DNA of 9,676 nt, taken from NCBI GenBank assembly GCA_947483095.1, contig CANKLD010000041.1, positions 1 to 9,676 of the forward strand. Direction: 5' to 3'. Made by a program: the position numbers and the translations under genes. This document shows positions 6,172-9,676 of this stretch, one piece after another; position 1 is the first letter of the stretch; every line of letters begins with the position of its first letter. The notes under the pieces are model-generated. The model had not been told where the DNA came from. It saw nothing but the letters and a program-made list of their open reading frames with translations, and did no database searches. The DNA is from Bacteroidota bacterium. Its GTDB lineage: Bacteria > Bacteroidota > Bacteroidia > Flavobacteriales > Flavobacteriaceae.

Positions 6172-6203
6172 AACTTCATCAAAAAAATGGTGAAGTTTTT
6201 TTT
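6172..6203 (+). terminator. Rho-independent terminator after pdhB, overlapping the DUF5686 gene leader
   Basis: A 9-bp stem AACTTCATC / GGTGAAGTT (6172-6180 with 6189-6197, one T-G pair) closes an 8-nt loop AAAAAAAT, and the right arm merges into eight T residues (6196-6203). It lies 73 bp after the pdhB stop and only 4 bp before the ATG of the next gene, so it either ends pdhB transcription or acts as an attenuator in the leader of the DUF5686 gene. Confidence 0.65.
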
Positions 6204-6207
6204 GTTT

Positions 6208-8700
6208 ATGAAATTCAAACTATTTACTACACTTTTACTAATCTTATCTTTTTATGCCAATGCCCAAACTAAGGTAAGTGGTAGTGTTGTTGACGATAAA
6301 AATCAACCAGTTCCCTATGCCAATATTATGTTTAAAGGAACTAATGAAGGGGTAGTATCGAATGAAGACGGGCGTTTTTATTTGGAGTCTAAACTAACCC
6401 ATAAAGTGATTGAAGTTTCGTTTTCAGGGTTTCAAACTAAAGAAGTTACCTTGCCAAAAGCAATCAATTATGATTTTAAAATCAAAATTACCGATGGGGT
6501 AAAATTGAATGAAGTAGTAATTTATTCCGGAAAAACCTCCAAAAAAAATAACCCTGCAATCGACATCCTCAGAAAAATATGGGAGCATCGACGTAAAAAT
6601 GGTTTGCGTCAGTTCAATCAATATGAAATGGAAAAGTACGAGAAATTGGAATTTGATATGAACACCATTGACAGTGCTTTTATGAAAAGTAAGATCTTCA
6701 AGGGAATGGAGTTCATTTTCAAACAGGTTGACACTTCAAAAGTTACGGGAAAAACGTATTTGCCAATTTTTATAAATGAAGCCCTTTCTAATGTTTATGG
6801 AGATAATGTGAGAGGGAAAGTCAAAGAAATTTTGAAAGCCAACAAAAACTCTGGGTTTAATTCGAACCAGCAAATAATTGAATTTGTTAAAGACCTTTAT
6901 AATGAGAACGATATTTATAATAATTATCTGAATTTCTTTGACAAGAGTTTTACAAGTCCGCTGTCAAAAACCGGAATCGATGTATATAATTATGTTTTGA
7001 GAGACAGTTCGCTTATCGATAAAAAATGGTGTTATAATATTGTATTTTACCCTAGACGAAAAAACGAGCTGACTTTTAAAGGAGATTTTTGGGTTACCGA
7101 TTCTACCTATGCCATCAAAAATATTAATATGGCTTCTACCAAAAGTGCGAATATCAACTGGGTAAAGGACATTTATTTAGAACAAGAATTTGAGGTAATG
7201 AACGACTCTGTTTTCTTGTTAACGCGCGATTATATGATGACCGATTTCGCTTTAAGCAAAAAAGAAACTTCCAAAGGTATGTATGGTAAAAGGACCACGC
7301 TTTACCGGAATCATAAATTTAATATTACTAAACCCGCTAATTTTTATAAAGAAGAAACATTTGATAAAGAGGAATCTATTTTCACTAAACCCGATGAATT
7401 TTGGGAAGAAAACCGATTTGAAAATTTAAATAAAGATGAAAAAGGCATCTATAAAATGCTTGATACTTTACAAACCAACCGAAAATTCAAACAGTTATAT
7501 AATGTTGTTACTGTTTTAGGAAGTGGCTATTATAACGACGGAATTATTGATTATGGGCCCGTTTTGTCAACCGTAGGATTTAATAATGTAGAAGGATTGC
7601 GATTGCGTATTGGAGGTCGAACCTATTTTGGTATTAATGATATGTGGCGGATTCAAGCTTATACGGCCTATGGTTTTAAGGACAACAAAGTTAAATATGG
7701 TGTTTCTGGAAAATGGCTTTTGAATAGAAACAACCGATTAATTATTGAAGGGGGAACCAGAAGAGACGTAGAACAAATAGGAGCTAGTTTAACGACTTCA
7801 AATGATGTTTTGGGTCGTAGTTTTGCATCCTCGTCATTATTTGCAGGAGGAAATAATGGTAAATTGACCAAAGTGAATTTTACCTCATTTGCAGTATACT
7901 TAGAGCCGGTTAAAAACTTGACTTTGCAAACAGGTTTCTCCTATAGAACCTTAGTTTCCGCTTCTCCAGAATTTAAATTAGACTATTACACCACGCTGCC
8001 TGACGCATTGGGGAATGGAGGAATTACAAGAGCCGACCTAAAACAATCGGAAGTTAATTTCCAAATTGATTATACTCCAGGGAGAAAAACAATAGGTTAT
8101 GCGGTTGAACGACAAATAGTCAGCAGTCCATTCCCTCGATTTTTTATCAACTTTAGTCAAGGAATCAAAGGGTTTTTAGGCAGTGATTTTGATTATAAAA
8201 AAGTACAACTTTATTACAAACAACCCATGATTATTGGTTCATTAGGCGTTTTAAACTCCACTATTGAACTAGGAAAAACATATGGAGGTGTTCCACTAGG
8301 ATTGATGAGTATTATCCCAGGAAACCAAACCTATTTTACCATTAGAAATACTTTTAATCTATTAAATTTCTACGAATTTGAATCCGATCAATATGCTACA
8401 CTTCAATTAGAACATAATTTTGGAGGACGTATTTTTTCTCGAATTCCCTATTTTAGAAAATTAAATTGGAGAGAAACTATAGGAATTCGCGGAGCTTACG
8501 GAACAATTTCTAATGAAAGTAACGCTTTAAATGCCTCTGGAATAAACTATAGAGCTCCCGAAAACGTGTACTGGGAATACAATGCCGGAATAGGGAATAT
8601 ATTCAAGGTTTTCAGAATAGAATTCAGTTGGAGAGGCTCCTACATTACTTCGCAAACTAATAATTTTGGTATTAAAGGCTCGTTCGGATTCTTTTTCTAA
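6208..8700 (+). CDS. DUF5686 outer-membrane protein with N-terminal CarboxypepD_reg-like domain
   Basis: An 830-residue exported protein of unknown function. Residues 1-19 are a clear signal peptide (MKFKLFTTLLLILSFYANA, cleavage expected before Q20; no lipobox cysteine). Residues about 22-95 are a CarboxypepD_reg-like beta-sandwich (VSGSVVDDKNQPVPYANIMFKGTNEGVVSNEDGRF pattern), then LNEVVIYSGK (100-109), reminiscent of the segment before the plug in TonB-dependent receptors, although no full plug domain follows. The rest is DUF5686: a mixed region to about 410, then alternating aromatic strands to a final phenylalanine (GFFF), as in beta-barrels inserted by the BAM machinery. Such proteins are common in Bacteroidota; no substrate is known. 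The start at 6208 was chosen because the signal peptide begins there; in-frame starts at 6187 (ATG) and 6169 (TTG) lie in the hairpin or the -7 box. Single-gene unit, closed by the terminator at 8811-8846. Confidence 0.85.
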   Translation: MKFKLFTTLLLILSFYANAQTKVSGSVVDDKNQPVPYANIMFKGTNEGVVSNEDGRFYLESKLTHKVIEVSFSGFQTKEVTLPKAINYDFKIKITDGVKLNEVVIYSGKTSKKNNPAIDILRKIWEHRRKNGLRQFNQYEMEKYEKLEFDMNTIDSAFMKSKIFKGMEFIFKQVDTSKVTGKTYLPIFINEALSNVYGDNVRGKVKEILKANKNSGFNSNQQIIEFVKDLYNENDIYNNYLNFFDKSFTSPLSKTGIDVYNYVLRDSSLIDKKWCYNIVFYPRRKNELTFKGDFWVTDSTYAIKNINMASTKSANINWVKDIYLEQEFEVMNDSVFLLTRDYMMTDFALSKKETSKGMYGKRTTLYRNHKFNITKPANFYKEETFDKEESIFTKPDEFWEENRFENLNKDEKGIYKMLDTLQTNRKFKQLYNVVTVLGSGYYNDGIIDYGPVLSTVGFNNVEGLRLRIGGRTYFGINDMWRIQAYTAYGFKDNKVKYGVSGKWLLNRNNRLIIEGGTRRDVEQIGASLTTSNDVLGRSFASSSLFAGGNNGKLTKVNFTSFAVYLEPVKNLTLQTGFSYRTLVSASPEFKLDYYTTLPDALGNGGITRADLKQSEVNFQIDYTPGRKTIGYAVERQIVSSPFPRFFINFSQGIKGFLGSDFDYKKVQLYYKQPMIIGSLGVLNSTIELGKTYGGVPLGLMSIIPGNQTYFTIRNTFNLLNFYEFESDQYATLQLEHNFGGRIFSRIPYFRKLNWRETIGIRGAYGTISNESNALNASGINYRAPENVYWEYNAGIGNIFKVFRIEFSWRGSYITSQTNNFGIKGSFGFFF

Positions 8701-8810
8701 TAATTCAAATGATAATAAATTATGTAATAAGTGATTTGTTTAAAATCCCCAAAAAAACTTTTAATAGTAACATTCTTTATAGAAAAAATTAAAATAAATA
8801 ACAAATATTC

Positions 8811-8846
8811 AAAAAAGCACTCTTCAAATGTGAATTGTGCTTTTTT
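8811..8846. terminator. Strong terminator between the DUF5686 gene and hppA
   Basis: A 10-bp arm AAAAAAGCAC (8811-8820) pairs with GTGCTTTTTT (8837-8846), and an inner stem TTCA/TGAA (8823-8826 with 8831-8834) with loop AATG stacks above a small internal loop. T-runs on one strand and A-runs on the other would let it work in both directions; here both neighbours read plus, so it mainly ends the DUF5686 transcript, 110 bp after its stop. Confidence 0.8.
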
Positions 8847-8863
8847 ATTTGTCATGGTTTTCC

Positions 8864-8871
8864 TACATTTG
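8864..8871 (+). promoter_or_regulatory. Putative -7 box of hppA (TACATTTG)
   Basis: TACATTTG matches TAnnTTTG exactly, lies 17 bp after the preceding terminator and 32 bp before the hppA ATG, giving a leader of about 28 nt. No -33 TTG at a normal distance. Confidence 0.5.
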
Positions 8872-8903
8872 CAACCGATTATTAAATAACGAAAAAATAT
8901 AAT

Positions 8904-9676
8904 ATGGAATCATTAATGATTTATGTGCCAATAGTTATGGCTTTAATAGGATTGGCTTTTATGGCAATCAAAAGATCTTGGGTATTAAAACAAGACGCTG
9001 GGGATGGTAAAATGAAAGAAATTTCAGATTATATCTATGAAGGTGCCTTGGCTTTCCTTAAAGCGGAATACCGATTATTAGCTATTTTTGTAGTAATTGC
9101 AAGTTTAGTTTTAGCAGGAATTTCTTTTGTAGTTCCTACAACAAACATATTAATTGTAGTTGCTTTTATTTTTGGAGCTTTTTTCTCTGCTTTAGCAGGA
9201 AATATGGGGATGAAAATTGCAACTAAAACTAACGTAAGAACCACTCAAGCTGCTCGTACAAGTTTACCTCAAGCATTAAAAGTTTCTTTTGGTGGTGGAA
9301 CTGTAATGGGATTGGGTGTTGCAGGCTTGGCTGTTTTGGGTTTAACTTCTTTCTTTATTATTTTTTTCCATGTATTTATGGGCGGAGTATGGGGGATTGA
9401 TGGAACTGAAAAAATGACTATAGTTCTGGAAACTCTTGCGGGTTTCTCTCTTGGAGCGGAATCTATCGCATTATTTGCTCGTGTGGGTGGTGGTATTTAT
9501 ACTAAAGCTGCCGATGTAGGTGCGGATTTAGTAGGAAAAGTAGAAGCGGGTATTCCAGAAGATGACCCTCGTAACCCTGCAACAATTGCAGATAACGTAG
9601 GAGATAACGTAGGGGATGTTGCTGGAATGGGTGCCGATTTATTTGGTTCTTATGTTGCTACAGTTCTTGCTGCAAT
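8904..9676 (+). CDS. hppA: Membrane-bound ion-pumping pyrophosphatase (partial, 3' end outside window)
   Basis: The first 257 codons of a membrane-integral pyrophosphatase (full family length about 670-800), open to the right edge. It hydrolyses cytosolic PPi and pumps ions across the inner membrane. Visible are about six hydrophobic helices (roughly 3-22, 56-78, 81-100, 130-156, 171-192 and the start of the next near 240) and the catalytic loop: FARVGGGIYTKAADVGADLV (191-210) with R193, the Mg-PPi site DVGADLVGKVE (204-214), and DNVGDNVGDVAGMGADLF (230-247). The usual Glu of Na+-pumping enzymes in DLFESY is Gly248 here, and A252 replaces the Glu of plant-type H+ enzymes; instead E186 lies in helix 5, seven residues before R193. 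This matches the H+-pumping type described from Flavobacterium johnsoniae. The residue that decides K+ dependence lies beyond the window. It has its own -7 box. Confidence 0.95.
   Translation, partial: MESLMIYVPIVMALIGLAFMAIKRSWVLKQDAGDGKMKEISDYIYEGALAFLKAEYRLLAIFVVIASLVLAGISFVVPTTNILIVVAFIFGAFFSALAGNMGMKIATKTNVRTTQAARTSLPQALKVSFGGGTVMGLGVAGLAVLGLTSFFIIFFHVFMGGVWGIDGTEKMTIVLETLAGFSLGAESIALFARVGGGIYTKAADVGADLVGKVEAGIPEDDPRNPATIADNVGDNVGDVAGMGADLFGSYVATVLAA

Noticed and set aside
6169..6207. Upstream start (TTG 6169 or ATG 6187) for the DUF5686 gene
   Set aside because: TTG lies inside the -7 box and ATG 6187 inside the terminator hairpin; the signal peptide begins cleanly at ATG 6208.
9035..9244. 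Minus-strand frame opposite the hppA start
   Set aside because: The plus-strand frame is a clear membrane pyrophosphatase; this is its antisense shadow.
1..9676. CRISPR array, tRNA, rRNA, transposase, phage or defence genes
   Set aside because: No regularly spaced repeats, no tRNA-like cloverleaf and no such protein families were seen; nearly all the sequence is taken by housekeeping genes.

Overview
The window looks like chromosomal DNA from a Flavobacterium or a close relative (phylum Bacteroidota). The DNA is AT-rich. The start regions carry the Bacteroidota-type -7 box TAnnTTTG and no clear Shine-Dalgarno sequences. There is a menaquinone-type methyltransferase, a DUF5686/CarboxypepD_reg outer-membrane protein, a BFN-UVR nuclease, and a K+-dependent H+-pyrophosphatase of the kind known from Flavobacterium johnsoniae. 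It reads as core housekeeping DNA: no transposase, phage gene, CRISPR array, tRNA or rRNA was seen.

Layout. The left half (1-4847) is on the minus strand. Read in the direction of transcription it runs etfB-etfA (terminator) / bifunctional nuclease with its own promoter / thyA-folA / menG(ubiE), then the first codons of another gene that leaves the window at base 1. A 267-bp divergent intergenic region (4848-5114) holds a 12-bp perfect palindrome and a structured, REP-like element. The right half (5115-9676) is on the plus strand: pdhB, a DUF5686 outer-membrane protein, and the 5' third of hppA, which runs off the right edge.

How the genes fit together. EtfAB carries electrons from acyl-CoA and other flavoprotein dehydrogenases toward the quinone pool, and MenG makes the last methylation of menaquinone. 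ThyA turns methylene-THF into dihydrofolate while making dTMP, and FolA regenerates THF. PdhB is the E1-beta half of pyruvate dehydrogenase; no E1-alpha or E2 gene is next to it. HppA couples PPi hydrolysis to ion pumping at the inner membrane.

No wholly new multi-gene system is visible. The signals most worth a second look are non-coding or mechanistic: the structured repeat between etfB and pdhB; a terminator hairpin overlapping the promoter of the DUF5686 gene; an almost leaderless nuclease transcript; an AT-rich inverted repeat between etfB and etfA; and a relocated glutamate (position 5.43) in HppA that predicts proton pumping.
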